From Globisporangium splendens (Eukaryota; Oomycota; Peronosporomycetes; Pythiales; Pythiaceae): a stretch of 64,000 nt of DNA. Made by a program: the position numbers and the translations under genes. The notes beneath the pieces were generated by a model. That model did not search any database, had not been told where the DNA came from, and saw nothing but the letters and a program-made list of their open reading frames with translations. The DNA lies in contig VFIW01000020.1 of NCBI GenBank assembly GCA_006386115.1, positions 496,001-560,000 of the forward strand, in the 5' to 3' direction. Positions 34,041 through 46,686 of this stretch are shown piece by piece. Every line of letters begins with the position of its first letter. The first letter of the stretch is position 1.

Positions 34041-37000
34041 TCATATCACCATGTCGCTCTCTTTTGCCAAGCGCGGAACATCTTTTTGTAGGCTCATAGC
34101 AGCTGTCAAGTCACACAAGCGAGACACGACACGGACACGACTTTTTGTAACCTGTGTGAAACTTGCACGCTGCTGTTCATGGTCTGCTGCCCTTGCCGTC
34201 GCTAATGGCGTCGCGGTGGCGGAGACATTCTGAGCGACGGCCTTCTTTGCTTCGTTTTCCAAAAGCTTGAGTTGCCGTGGAAGCAGATCCGGGGACCATT
34301 CGCTGCCTCGGCGGGGATACAGTTTTGCGAGCGCGACTTTGCCCAACGAGTTGAGCTGCGTACAGTGGTGATGCTCTGCAACCGAGCGAAACATTTGGCC
34401 CTTGCGTAGTGCGCAGTCGACATTCGCCTTTTGCACCGGTGAGAGCTCGTAGAGATCGTCCTCAATGAGGACGGCAGCGAGTTGACTCAGAAAGTATGCC
34501 GACACGGCAGGCGAGACGTCTTCGAGCGCTCTGAATGAACGGATCACAAAGTCAGGCAAGATAAATCAAGATTAAAACGGAAGTGCCAACTGAAAAAACG
34601 GGCTTTCCTGGAGCAAAAGAAAAACACAAAGACACTCACTTGAAGTCTTGGATTGTGAACGAGTACAGGATGCATTTCTTCGTGATCGCCGTGGCCGTCG
34701 AGATCGTGCGGTAGATCTCCTCGGGTTTCGCCATGAGCGCATACTGCTCGAACACGGCGTTCTCGCTCACGATACGTCCTTTCCCCGTGTGCGAGTTCAC
34801 GAGGTCGCACTCGCCGTCGACGAGGAAAAACATTTCGGTGCCTGGTCCGCCACTGCGACACACTTTCTCGGACTGCACAATGCAAATGGGCTTGAGCAGG
34901 AACAGCGCGTAGGACACAAAGCCTTTGAGCGCGTCCTCCATGACCGTGATCAGCGGGATCGCAAATAGCGTCTCCGTGGCTACAAGACGCGCAATGTCGA
35001 AGCGAAGATTCAGCGCGAGTTTGTCGAAGATCTTTTTTCAGGGAAGAGACTCGTGCAAGTGATGTTGTGCTTGTAATGCTATGTTTCACAGACGCACCAT
35101 TAAACATTGGTTAGAGATACCAACGGCACACAGAGCACTATAGCATTCTCATTCTACTTTGCTCGTACCACTTGGGCATTTGCGCATAGGCGCGCACTGA
35201 CGGACGAATCGCGCAGGTAGTCCTTCATTTCATTCATGAGCAGCTTGCATTCGCGGTCAGACGGGTTGAAGTTATGGATTAGGCTCATGACCGACGACAC
35301 GATGTACCCAAAGATCGTCGCGTTCACGATGATGAGGGTGATCACGAGGCAGAGTTCGTAGACTGAGTACACGTTTGGACTCACGTCGCCGTAGCCGACG
35401 ATCGTGAGCGTCGTGAACACCCAGTGCATGGACACGATGTACCGACCCAGGAGTGGGGGTGCTGTCTGAGCACGCATAGTTGGGTGGTGGCGCCGACACA
35501 CCGCGGAAAAACTCGTCGACGCACCAATTCGGAAGTCCCTGCGACTCGCTAGCGAGCAGAGCGGCATGGAACAAACACGCACTCCAGTGGCAGAAAAGCG
35601 ACATCATGAGCATCAGGCGGAGAAGCTGCTCAGCCCAAGGGCTCATCTGTACGAACGTACACTCAAGCAAAGCAAGCAAGTCTCACAAAGAACCAAACGG
35701 GTTAAACACCATTATCATACGACTTCACCTGAACAATCTCGCAAATTTTGCCAAAGACGCGACTGAGCTTGATCAAGCGTGTGAGTTTCAGCAGCCGCGC
35801 GACTCTCGTGAGCCGAAGCGGTTTGGTCGGAAAAAGTTGACATGCGCGTCGGCGCCTTTGGAAAACAAGCTACAACCACATTGTCATCATACAAGAGTGA
35901 ATCGATACCACAACAATTCCTTCAGGAAGTCTCTGACAGTACCCCTACCTGACGACGTCGCCAAAGGGATCGTCGAGATCAAATCCGGGACAAACCAGCC
36001 CTTGGCGTACTTCTTACAAATCACGCTGGCGTTATAGATGAGCATTTTCTCGTCGTTGAAGAACGCGGTGCGGAAATTGAGCAAAATGTCGAGAAAAAAG
36101 AGCCCGTCGATGGATAATGCAGATCTGGCTTTTGGTCACTTGCAGCAACATCATTGGGTGGCTTCGTTTTGCTCGCACTATCGACTTTGGGAAGATAGTC
36201 GTCTGCTTTCGCTTCAGAAGCCAAAAGAGAATCCTTCCTCTCCGGCGCACGATCTATCGCGAGGTTGTTGAACGACATGCTCATCGGTTTCTTGCGAAGC
36301 GCGTCCAGCGGCGCAAGCGATGCCAGCACTTGTTTCTTGCCTTTAGCGGGCTGCACACGACTAAATCCTGGCGAGTCGCTTGCACTCTCTTTCCCCGTAA
36401 CAGCGTACGGGCTTGTCGCTCGCAGAGATGATTGCGTTTGCATGGCGTTGTTATAGCTCATAGCGAGTTCATCGCCATCGTCTTCCACCTGACCCAGTGG
36501 CAGTTCGCGTAAACTGAGACCTTGTGGCGCATCAAAGTTGCCACTGAAATAGCGATACTGCACCACGACTTCTTCGGCGTCATCTTTATCATGGCCATTG
36601 AATGGTGATATGCGACTCGATGCACGACCTATGGGCGTAGTAGTAGTCAGAGACTTGGTCAGCTGGCGCATGCTCTTCTTGACGAGTACTGACGTCCTGA
36701 TCATCGCGGTTGCGACTTTCTGATCTCGAAAGAGCACAAACATGTCGTCGTCCAGCGACGATGCGCCTGCTCTCCGACGCAATCGCTTGGAATTCTCTCG
36801 TGCACTTTCACGGAAATGCTTCAACACCTCGGGCCACCACTCACCTATCAACAACAGTAGTAACATCAGTCAGTCCTTGTAGGGAACCCCACGAAGGCTA
36901 TGCGTAGCATGCATTGCACCGGAAGAAGCACGTACTGAGCTTGAGGATCGCTTCCCGAGACAAGAACGTGAGCTCGCAGAACGAGTTTGCAACTGCTGAG

Positions 37001-38671
37001 CACATGCGCACGCCGTTGCCGTGCTCGTGGTCGTACACTTCCATCTACATTAGGTCATGCAAAATGGTCAGCACACGTAGAAAGCAAATGTAGATAACAT
37101 CTGGCAGTTTTCACTTGCCTCGCCAAAGTGTTCCCCGACGCTGTGAGTGCCGAGTTGCACGTCGCCCTTGGCATTTGGGAGTGTGCGGCTCAAGTGCACT
37201 TTGCCCTTTACCAGGAAAACACGTGTACTGCGGTCTCGTGCTGCACGTACACGTACTCGTCTTTCAACACGGAGCACAGGTGCATCGGCATCACGATGTC
37301 GCTGATGAGGCTCTCGTGGCACTGCGTGAAGTACTTGATGCTCGAAACCAGTTTCGCGTACGCGTGGTGGATCATCTCATTCCGCACTGCCAAAGGCAAT
37401 CGCTTCAGGATCTTGCGCTCTTTAAACACCGACCGGTTCTGGAAATAATACTCAAAATGGTCACAGATCTTCTTGCTCATGTGCTTGGGGGTCTGCCGCG
37501 ACAAAATGTACTCCTTGACGACGGTCATGCGCTCGTCATAGAGTGCGGCTGCGACATCAAGGTTTGCGACGAGCGATGAGATCGTTCCGATCACATACCC
37601 GAAAAACGAGACACCGATCGCCATGACCGCGGTGTTGACGAGTCGCTCTTCGTTGTTGCGCGCAGCAATGTCGCCATATCCAATCGTGGCCATCGTCACG
37701 ATCGCCCAGTACACGGACGCCAAGTACTTGAGCAGATCTTTGTGCTCGAGGTCCATGGTGTCGTATTGCATGTCGAGAATCCACGATTGCCCGGTGTTTT
37801 GCAGTCCAACCGCGTACCACACACACTCCACGATGTGCGCAAAAAACAGCACGCTCAGAGCGAGTTTCACGAGCGACACGAGACTCGGGTTCGTCGACAC
37901 GGCGTCTTCCAAGTTGGTAAACATTGCGCCAAGCCGTCGAATGCGCGCTAGTTTAAACAGCTTGAGCACTTTGAGAGAGCGCAGTAACTTGGTCGACAGG
38001 AGTGTAGTCGAGCCACCGCCACCACCATCGCCCTCGCCATTACTGCCAAATAGGAGATCAAATGGCATCGTCGAGAAGAAATTGATGGCAAACCAGCCGC
38101 GCAAGTACGCTACCACGATGAGCCACGAACTGTACGTGATCTCCCCCGACGGCAGATAGATGCCCGTGAAGAAATTTAGCACGATATCGATGAAAAACAT
38201 GGCGTCCATGTCGGATTCGGCGAGCGCGAACGCGCCTTTGGCGTCGCGATGAAAGCACACGCGGTAGGGCACGACACATGTCGTCTACAGCACGAACAGC
38301 GCAAGCAGGAAATCCCACAACCGCTTGTACGATGCCTCGGGGTTGATCCAGAACCTGGGGACGCGACGGCGGTGGAAACGCCGCTTGAGTGGGTGTCCAA
38401 CATACGCTGGGATATTCTTGCGCAACGTAAGCCAGAGATAGCTCGCGCGCTTCTTCGGAGGCGAAGAACGCACTCGCATGTTCCCTAACGGGCGATGCTG
38501 GATCGAAGAACGAGATATTTTTGCTTGCAGGTGGTACGCCGTAGCGGCTTTCACCAGAGGTTGTTGTTGCGTCACGACGGACAGCAAGAAAGCCACGAGC
38601 AGCAGGCTGCAAGGGTAGATGACTTTCCTCGCGTATCTGTGCACATACATTGCATAATGAGCGCTGAGCAT
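34041..38671 (-). pseudogene. Two-repeat cyclic-nucleotide-gated (KCNH/HCN-like) channel, frame-disrupted
   Basis: One transcription unit encodes two six-helix channel halves in tandem. Half 1 (about 38.35-36.9 kb) has S1, an S4 with spaced Arg/Lys (KVLKLFKLARIRRL), the potassium-filter motif TIGYGD near 37.68 kb, a C-linker and a cyclic-nucleotide-binding fold. A ~280-residue Ser-rich linker follows (36866-36110). Half 2 (about 36.1-34.6 kb) has S2-S3, a basic S4 exon near 35.8 kb, the filter TIVGYGD near 35.39 kb and a second binding fold (34941-34635); a helical tail ends at 34041. Lesions: TAG inside S1 at 38287-38285; one-base shifts near 37215 (T run), 35455 (C run) and 35033 (A run of the gene strand); S1 of half 2 is missing at about 36100; the S4 exon is out of phase. 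One junction near 37110 looks like a GC-AG intron. It would have been a plasma-membrane cation channel. Confidence 0.75.
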
Positions 38672-38879
38672 CGATATGAGTTTCAGGTCCGAGTCTCCAT
38701 CATGTTTGGCTACAAACCTTCACCGCGGGAAAACTTCTGCTTTGGCGCCTAACTTGGAGAGGCGACGACGCCCATGCATGAATGTGGAAAGCCTCGCACT
38801 CACACTCACACTAGAACCAGCGCGATCACCTCGCCATGAGCCGCAATAATGGACTGAGTTGACCAACTTGAAGGCGCTA

Positions 38880-39290
38880 GCGTGACTTGCAGGAGCGTAG
38901 ATGAGCAGGTCTATTTCTCTCCTCGTGACGTAAGTGCTGTTGGTGCAACCGCTCCAAGAGGCAAGGGCGTTCAGCACTGCAGCGCGCCGTTTCCTTTTCC
39001 ACGTCCAGTTGTGAAAATAACCGATCTCGAAAGTCAACTTGGAGCGTCGGTAGGTTGCTGCAATAGTAGACGAAGGCAAACAGCTCTCGTTGGTCAATGA
39101 GTGGGTGAGCACATTTAAATCCAAGTAGCGTCACTTTTCCCACGTCGAAGCGTGACTGGATCCAGTTGTTGAACGCGCGCCAAATGTCTTCGAGCGTCTC
39201 GCGCTTGTTGTCGGCGGCACATTTGCTGCAGTCATTCAGAAGCTGCTTCAACGTGTCCAGCGAGCGGCATTGGAGCAACGTCTTCTAGTT
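38880..39290 (-). pseudogene. 5' fragment of a CCDC81-like gene
   Basis: Minus-strand sequence matches the first exon and 5' flank of the CCDC81-like gene at 48.7 kb. 39270-39136 corresponds to exon 1, with the blocks TLKQLLNDC, CAADNKRETLEDIW and WIQSRFD; a 15-nt piece present in the other copy is absent. Homology continues about 20-30 bp upstream (ATGCCTTGA...AGAAGACG) and into intron 1 to roughly 39045, but the donor has changed from GGTGAG to AGTGAC. Exon 2 is not found downstream. It is the half that the 30.7-kb fragment lacks. Confidence 0.72.
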
Positions 39291-39711
39291 TCAAGGCATT
39301 CACGGACAGAGGTTCACTGTGCATTTGAACGAAACAAAAGGATGCATGCACCATTGCGGACATCACTACAGATCTACACAAAAAGCAATTGGGCATTACG
39401 TTAAAAAAAGGTAGCGGGCGACTACTTTTGCTAGTTTTCTCCAAATCGACGCGGTGATGCACATTAAACGCACAAAACGACCCCATTTAGACATACCGGC
39501 GCTGGCGCTTCATCGTCACTCGGTGGGCGGGTCCCATTTTCATTCTTCTTGATCTACTTACTACTCTGGTCATCATCACGCTGTCTTGAACCAATAAGTT
39601 AGCCCAGCAAGACGCGTGCACGGCATTCTTTTCCTTGGGATCTTGGATCACTGGAGAGAATCTGAACACACGTGTCCCTGGATTCATCTTTTACGCAGTC
39701 ACTCGGGTAAC
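39291..39711. other. PI3-kinase 3' flank
   Basis: About 420 bp between the CCDC81-like fragment and the PI3-kinase stop. Reading both strands I see no coding exon, repeat or RNA gene. Confidence 0.45.
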
Positions 39712-42700
39712 TTAGCTAAACAGGTGGGACAGGATATGGATGGTGTTGTCAATGCGCTTGAAGTTGCTGTTCAAGCAGAACTGGATGGCGTGCTCGAAGC
39801 TTTCGCACGCGAGTTCATCCGGAAGCTCGGGCGCCATCGCCATCACGAGATGGTTGATGTCGTCACGACCAGTCAATTCCGGCATGTCAGCAGGGACCAT
39901 CAGCAGCAACAGCGACACGAGCAAGTGCATGTGCTTGCGGACAATCAGGAAAGCCTTGGTGCACGTATCCACGAACTTTCGGAACTCATTGGACTCCGTC
40001 CCGCCAAGTACGTGGGCCATTTCCTTTGTGAACACAAACGGAGTTCGCTCACGTCGGACACCCATCTGATACTTGAAGTGGCCAAGGAAGTGACCGAAAT
40101 CGATGTGAAAGTATCGACCATTCGAGCCAATCTGTGGAGAACAAAGAGAGAAGCACACAGTTAGACAGACGCCAGGACAGAGTCAGAAACAAACGTATTT
40201 GCAAGCGTACCATAATGTTGTCGTTGTGACGATCACCAATACCAAGGACGCACGTTGCAACACAGTAGCCGGCACACGAGCGACGGAAAAGATCCACTGC
40301 AGATTTATTGCTCTTTGGGTCAGGATTGTTCGCGCGAATCCACTCGGAGAAACTAGGATCCTTGAAAGCACCCAACACACCAACACGCTTGTGCACATCG
40401 GCCGTTGTCACCGAGTTTGGAACGATCTGCAAGATACCCGTCATCGGCGAAGTCGCGACACACTTGTATGGCTCCATCGCAAGGTCCAAGCCTTCATCGC
40501 GCCACATTTCATCCATCAGACGGATCAGCTGGAGAGTCAAGCAGTCTTGACGAACATCATCTCCAGCCTTGAACATCACTGTGACAGGGTCACCGCCCTC
40601 CTCTGCGTTCTCAAACACAAGCCACAGTGGCTTCTTTGCAGAATCCATGACGCGGCATTTGTTGACAAGGATTTTTCCCACTTCGACACGGGGATCGATT
40701 GGCAACTGAAAGGAGCTCGGCAACACTTCGTTCAGCGCCGAGAGCCCTTCACGCATTACACGCTTCATTTCCTCTCCTCCTTCGCGCTTCTTCGCCTTCA
40801 CGCTTTGGCAGATTCGCTCAAACATTCCGTCAGCAGCGAAGAGCTTGTCTTGCAGTTTCAGAATCGCACGCATTTTGTGGCTGCAGACATCCAGGTACGC
40901 ATTCAGGATAGTACCGTAGCGTTCGCGGTACTGTGGGTTATGCGACTCTACTTTCATGGCCCAGAAAAGATCAAAACCGATCTGGTTCGGGTTCTTGATC
41001 GCACGCTCGATCAACAACAGTGACAATGCTGACACGTGGTGGTTCTCAAACTTGATAGCTTGAACAAGCTGCGGCAAGAAGTAGCTAAACGTCGTATCAG
41101 CCATCTTCGCCAGTTGGTCGACAGCGAACTGGCGGAGGTTCTCGTTCGAAAACTCTCCATTCAGGAACTCAATGTAGGCAGCAGGGTGTTCTGGAACGGA
41201 CCAACGGGAAAGAAGAGACAAAGCTTCTTCGGCTTCGAACTTGTCATCCCAGTGCACGCAGGAAAGGATGCGAGGCAACGCGGCAGGAATTTCGATGAAC
41301 TCCTCGCGGTGTTTCCACATCTGGGCTTTCTGATATGGGCTCAAACGGAACAAAGGATCGAGCAAGATAACCTTACGCAGGTCGGCCAACACGCCTTCAG
41401 TTCCACGAGCTGAGGAGCTGTTTCCACTGCTGCGAGCCATTGAGTCACGGCGCATATCCTGAGCAAAATTCTCCAGGATGTTCTTTCCGGCGGCCTCCTC
41501 CGCGTTATTATCTGCCTCGCACGGAGTGAACGATGGTGGCTTCACCGAGACATCTGACACGGAACCACTGTCGTAGTTTTCTTCGGTCTTCGAGACAGTG
41601 TGGATGGCAAGCATCCATTCCTCCCGCTCTTGCTTCGTTTCAGCCAACATGATGTAGTCACGAGACGAGTTTTGCGGGCGAACCTTGAAGCACCACGTTT
41701 GACGGACTTTTCGTGTTCCTTTGTTTACAGGTGCCGTGGTGTATTGCTCGTTCATATCATCAGCAGGCATGACTGAGCAATTGCGGAGGGGAATGATCTT
41801 TCGAGGAGCAGTCTCGTCATCCGCGTAACTCAAAGTGCAGGTGCTTTGATCCACGACAAACCAGCGTCTTCTCCAGCGCGTCCATTTCGCAGCAAAGCCA
41901 ACTTTTTGCAGCCAGCCTTCCTTCCAAAGCATCTCGGCCCGGTTCAGCTGGACAATCGAATGCCGCTCGAAGCGCTCGCCCATGTTGTTCGAGGAGTCCA
42001 TTACGCTCCAGTCGAATTTAACTGGACTGTCGAACTTGTAAAACTCGACGTGAATCATCGGTTCGCTTGGGATCACGACATGCGGAACTGGACCTTGAAT
42101 GCAGGTGTGCAAATTGTTGTACATGTGGACATACTGCGTGCCTTGAGTCAAGGTACCGTCCACTTCAAATGCATTGATACCGGTACACAACATTCTCTCT
42201 TCAGTAGTGTCGATGTTGTTCGCCGACGCCCCGATCACCTTCTTCACACCCAAAACAGTCAGCTGAATGCGCATCGATCGCGTAATGTTCGACACACTAA
42301 TGTTGAACTTATGCCAAACTGAGTCAGGCCACTCAGCGTAGATCAAATCGTTCCGCTGAGCCTTCAAACGAACGTCGGCCGTATCGATTTGTCCTCCTTC
42401 CAGCAACTGACCACCATCGTACAGTTCAATGCGGACGATGACGCTCGAACTTGTCAGTGGAATATGCTGAACGGACGCTTCTTCGCTTGTTCTCTTCGAG
42501 ACGCAAGTCGTACGAGGAATGTTCAAGATACGATGAATGCGAATTGCGAACGGCTGGTGAATGGATCCACTTGGAATGACACTGCCTCTCTCATACGATG
42601 GCCGCTCCCAGTCATCACCCAACGTGGTCATCTGCAAATTGCTGCTTCGTTCGCCATCCCACAACTCCGCAAATTGACTCGAGATGTCGTTACCAGAATC

Positions 42701-43876
42701 CGTGCGCATATTGAGGCTGCGCATGACCGTCTCCTGAATGACGGACTCATGGATCACCGTCAATCGGATCGTCTTCTTCGTCAACAAGCACTCACGAACA
42801 TGGACGTACTCGTTCATGACACGGAAACGATCGATCAGGTAATCGCGAGACCCAGTAATCTTCAACAGATACTTACTGGGATCGTAAGGGCGCAGAGGAG
42901 CAGCATCCAGCGCTTGCTTGTAACAGTTGAAAATGTGCTCCACGATTTCTCCAACAGTGTCGCCCGTCGCAATGACCATTCGCACGTCCGTAATAGCCTG
43001 TGCGCTCACTTCTTGCAGTTGGAACATACGCTTGTACGTAATGTGGACGGCGTTGTACTTCACCACGCCACACAAGACCTTCAGCCAGCGTTGGTAATCC
43101 TGCTCCGATTCCGCAGCAATCACCCACGTACGCGCAGTGGTAACCATGTGGATTCCAAACGGTTCCGATTTATTTTCCATTGGCTGCAACGACGACACAC
43201 GATCGAGGTCAATCGAACCACGCTCGTAAGCTTTCTTCTCAGCAGCGCTCAACGGGATGCCAGACTTCTTTTCAGGTTTCTTCTTGTAGTACGACAACAC
43301 CGTGCCATTGAGTTCCATGTACCGACGCTTGAACGATCGATTCTTCTCTCCTTTCTTTCGAAGAAAGCCCGAGATGAACGTCGACTCCACAGTCGAAGTC
43401 ACGTTATTGTCCGAGATGATCAGGTTCGCTGGAATTCTGGCCACAGCTTTCAGCGGCGTGATCAATGCAAGTTGGTTGTTGGTGCTGTGCGCCACCCAAT
43501 CACCTTCGTCGACTTTGTACTCAGGCGTGTTGGCACGCACTTCCAACTCGGCTGGCGAGATTTCTTCGTGCGCCTTTTTCAATTGTTGACCGACTGCTCG
43601 ACGGAAGTACAGCGATTCCTTCGAGTGAATCAGATCCGGGACTGGCTGCCAGCGCTTGTCATCTCCGTTTGCAAGGCCCGCCTTCGCATATGGGTTCAGC
43701 GATTCAAACGACGGCACGAGCGAGTTGTCGACGTTGATCACACTGCTGCTCGATCCCGAAAAGATGGAAGCCCCCATGGACGAACTCTTCGACGACAGCG
43801 TGCTGTTCCGCGCCGACAACGGACCGTTTTTCGACGCCGTCGAGTACATTTGATGCGGGTTTACAGAGTACGACAT
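39712..43876 (-). CDS. Phosphoinositide 3-kinase with two PH domains and Ras-binding domain
   Basis: Two exons (43876-40211, 40131-39712) in phase give 1361 residues. Order: Ser-rich N-terminus; PH domain 1 (about 165-275, FLRKKGEKNRSFKRRYMEL to YQRWLKVL); PI3K Ras-binding domain (about 290-385); C2 domain (about 440-640); PH domain 2 (about 660-790, EGWLQKVG to EREEWMLAI); PIK helical domain (about 850-1010); catalytic domain (about 1040-1361). Catalytic residues are intact: VMFKAGDD (ATP lysine), GDRHNDNIM catalytic loop and the IDFGH activation-loop start. It should phosphorylate inositol lipids at the 3 position. RBD, C2, helical and kinase domains in this order match class I enzymes; the two PH domains are absent from animal class I enzymes and suggest feedback recruitment by the product. 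No p85-binding domain is evident. Confidence 0.93.
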
Positions 43877-45930
43877 CTACACAGCGATTTTCATTTTCGA
43901 ATGGAGAAAAAGTAAACAAAAAATAAGACACTCGTGAGATATTCGCCCACCCATCCACTCGATTTCCTATGTACCCACTCCCCCTTCCTATCATTGAACA
44001 CAAAGAATTCCCACGATCGCACACCCCTCACACACACATGCATTCCCTGCTGGACGATCACCGTGCAGGAAATGTGTCACTTCACGCACCTTGCCACTCA
44101 ATTCGACCGAAGGAGAAGTGCGTTCGTTCTGCGATTTCCCTGAGCGCGTTGGTGCTTGGATGTCGACACAAGGCCACTGAGCGCAGGCACAACAAAAGGC
44201 GCAACGCACACACTGTTCGACTGCGCCGCTTGCTTCGGGTCCGAATTCCGCACTGTGGGGGTCGATCAGCGGGCGCGCGCGGGGCGGACGGACGGACGGA
44301 CGAGCGAGCGGACGAGCGGGTCGCCTGCCTCGTTCCTCTGGCTGCTCGCTTCTGCCGCAGAAGCGCACAATAAATGACTGAGGAGGAAAGGAACAGCACC
44401 CACGAGGAAGGCGTGCCAGCCGCGCACACGAGCGACAGAAGGAAGGAAAAGGGTCGGAGTGATGGTCGCGCGCATTCGCTAATTTTGTGGGTGGGTTTAG
44501 CTGGGGCTGACTGGATACACAAAATCTTCCTTCTGTTGTTGTGGGGGAAGGAAAATCAGGATGTCGCCACAATCCAGGACGAGCAAGACCTGTGGAATTC
44601 GATGCCGAAACTATTTTCAGCCCTAGTCGCTGTATGGAATATCGCAGGTCTCAGGCGGGACGACGTGGTTGGACGTAATCGAAATCGACAGCTTTTGGAG
44701 CCAGAATCGGGAGGGATGATCTCGCGTGCATGTAAGAAAATGGTTTGAACGGAACCTTGGAGTTGCATATCTTTGAAAACTGATGCATGCGAGCAGTCGC
44801 CTTTGCAAGCAGTCCTCTTGCCTGGAAGGAAAGCGAGATGGATTTTCATTCGGAACGTCGTGAGTGGGGGGTCTTTCCTCGCCGCGTTCCATGACGACAC
44901 CGTCCACGCGCGCATATGCACGTTTGCATTTTTGCAGACGCTGGAGTGTGATTTGGCAGGAGCGCGTGGGTTGTACAGTAGGATTCTCCTGTGCCACTGG
45001 TGTGTGTGTGTGTGGTTTCAGGCTCGAGTCGCATCAGCAAGAGAGATGGAGCAATCACTGCTGTCCATCAGCCACAGGCGCATTACTCACCCTCCCTAAC
45101 AATGGCCACTTGGTGTGATTTGAACCTGTTTTTTTGTGTGTGGCTGCTGAGAGATAGAAACCTCTGTTTAGAAACCCTTTACACTTTTAATCAAAATGTC
45201 GTCAAGTCGACCACACTTTGCCAACGACAAGGTCTCTCTACTGGGTAGAGTTTAGAAGACATGTGTCCGTATTGCCAGGTTCCGATTTGGCATAAACTTG
45301 TGGAGGCTTTCTGGAATCTGAAACTGCCGAGGCAAAAACAGCCTGCATCATCTAAAAGGCTCACTGATTGCATGTCGAAGGAAAGCAAGAGCAGCCAACG
45401 CACAGCAAGACGGAGGGAGGAACCATGTGCGCCGATGCCATGCAGGAGCAAAATGCACCCACGCTCTCCGCGAAACGCTTTCTCTGGTGGAATCGCACCT
45501 ATGGACCCAAGTATCAAATCGCATCCCCGTCGTCAGTCTCGTCTCCAGCACATGAGCGCCACAACAACGCAAGTGGTGCAGAGCCGTCCGCACGTCGTGT
45601 TCGCAAAGGTGAGGCCCGAACAGACCAGTTTAAATCATCTCTTGGCGCTGTCCTGATATCTGAACTGATTTGGCTTCTGGCACATTCACAAAACACTCGC
45701 ATCCTTTCGTAAATCGCCGCTCAGATCTTTGTGAGTGCGCTCCTGATTTCCTTCCGCAGAAAGCTTGATTCGCCATTGATCTGAATGATAAAGTCTGACT
45801 GAGAGTGTTTTGATCGGACAGGGAGACCACAAGGTACATGAGCGCGGTTTACCCATCCTGTCGTCACGATGGATGCATTTTTGTTTGCACGCATGAGCCA
45901 AAGGGCTCAGAAATGATCATTTGCGTTTGT
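43877..45930. other. Long intergenic region with GACG-type repeats, no gene recognised
   Basis: About 2 kb. A short array of GACG/GAGC units lies at about 44280-44320. Several small frames (44374-44748, 45261-45656) have no domain and poor coding character. The first 200-300 bp should contain the PI3-kinase promoter. The rest may be decayed sequence belonging to the remnant that follows. Confidence 0.45.
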
Positions 45931-46686
45931 GTGAGAACAGCGAACTCCGCTGTATGTGGCGAGTTTTTTCGCGCGGTACGAGCTTGTCAAGTATTTCCTT
46001 GACAGAGGCGCAGACAAGTAAGAGATTGGATGCGGAATGCACAAATGTACACACAGGAATCTTCGATGTGAAGGCTTTCGCCCTCTGAGTGTCGCTGGGT
46101 ACGGGCGAGACGACATTGTGGATCGCATGAAAGTAAAGTTTCTCCTAGGAGGTGAGCCAAATGCGTTTTTCTCGCTCGCAACACTGCATCACGCCGTTCA
46201 GCCGCTCTGACGCTTCTTCATCCTCCATGATTCGCAGAGGAAGCGTGTCCTCATGTGATCATTTGCACGGCCGATGATGCATCGATCAGCTCTTCCAGCG
46301 CAACATTGCCAGCACCGGCACACTCCGACAAATGCTTGATCCGCTTGCACATCCACTTCAGCGAGCCCGTCGAAGACTTCATTGCCGACGACATCGCGAT
46401 CTCGAATCCGTCTTGTTGCCACATCACTTCGTTCTCGATGCTCCGCAGTGACTTTTACCGCGTGGACCTCGCAGTGACCAGCGATTTTCGCCGCAGTGCT
46501 TCAAGCGACGGCAACTTCAGCGGCAACCACAACGAGTCTTCATCTCTTGTCGCACCTTCGCTCTACGTTGAAGTACCGGAAGGTGTCGCGCGGCGTCTGC
46601 ACACTGCGCAGGTCTTCAATTCGCGCTCGAACCGCTTTGTGCTGCTATTCCCAACCGCACCTAACAGCATAGCAGTCGAGCATTAG
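45931..46686 (+). pseudogene. Decayed ankyrin-repeat and Ig-like remnant
   Basis: Between 45937 and 46014 one frame reads as a full ankyrin repeat (TPLYVASFFARYELVKYFLDRGADK, quoted only in part: TPLYVAS ... LVKYFLDRGAD), bounded by stops. A second run (about 46072-46206) carries another degenerate repeat ending LHHAVQPL and a stop. A third frame, 46231-46686, reads with clear coding character and resembles a bacterial-type Ig-like fold: HIHFSEPVEDFIADDI, then ISNPSCCHITSF and VEVPEGVARR. I infer the remains of one or two genes with ankyrin repeats and an Ig-like domain. No start, promoter or continuous frame can be found. Confidence 0.5.

Noticed and set aside
42389..43915. Plus-strand open frame (508 codons)
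   Set aside because: Antisense to the PI3-kinase; composition-driven and domain-free.
44280..44320. GACG/GAGC array as a CRISPR or centromere-type repeat
   Set aside because: Only about 40 bp of 4-bp units without spacers; a simple microsatellite.
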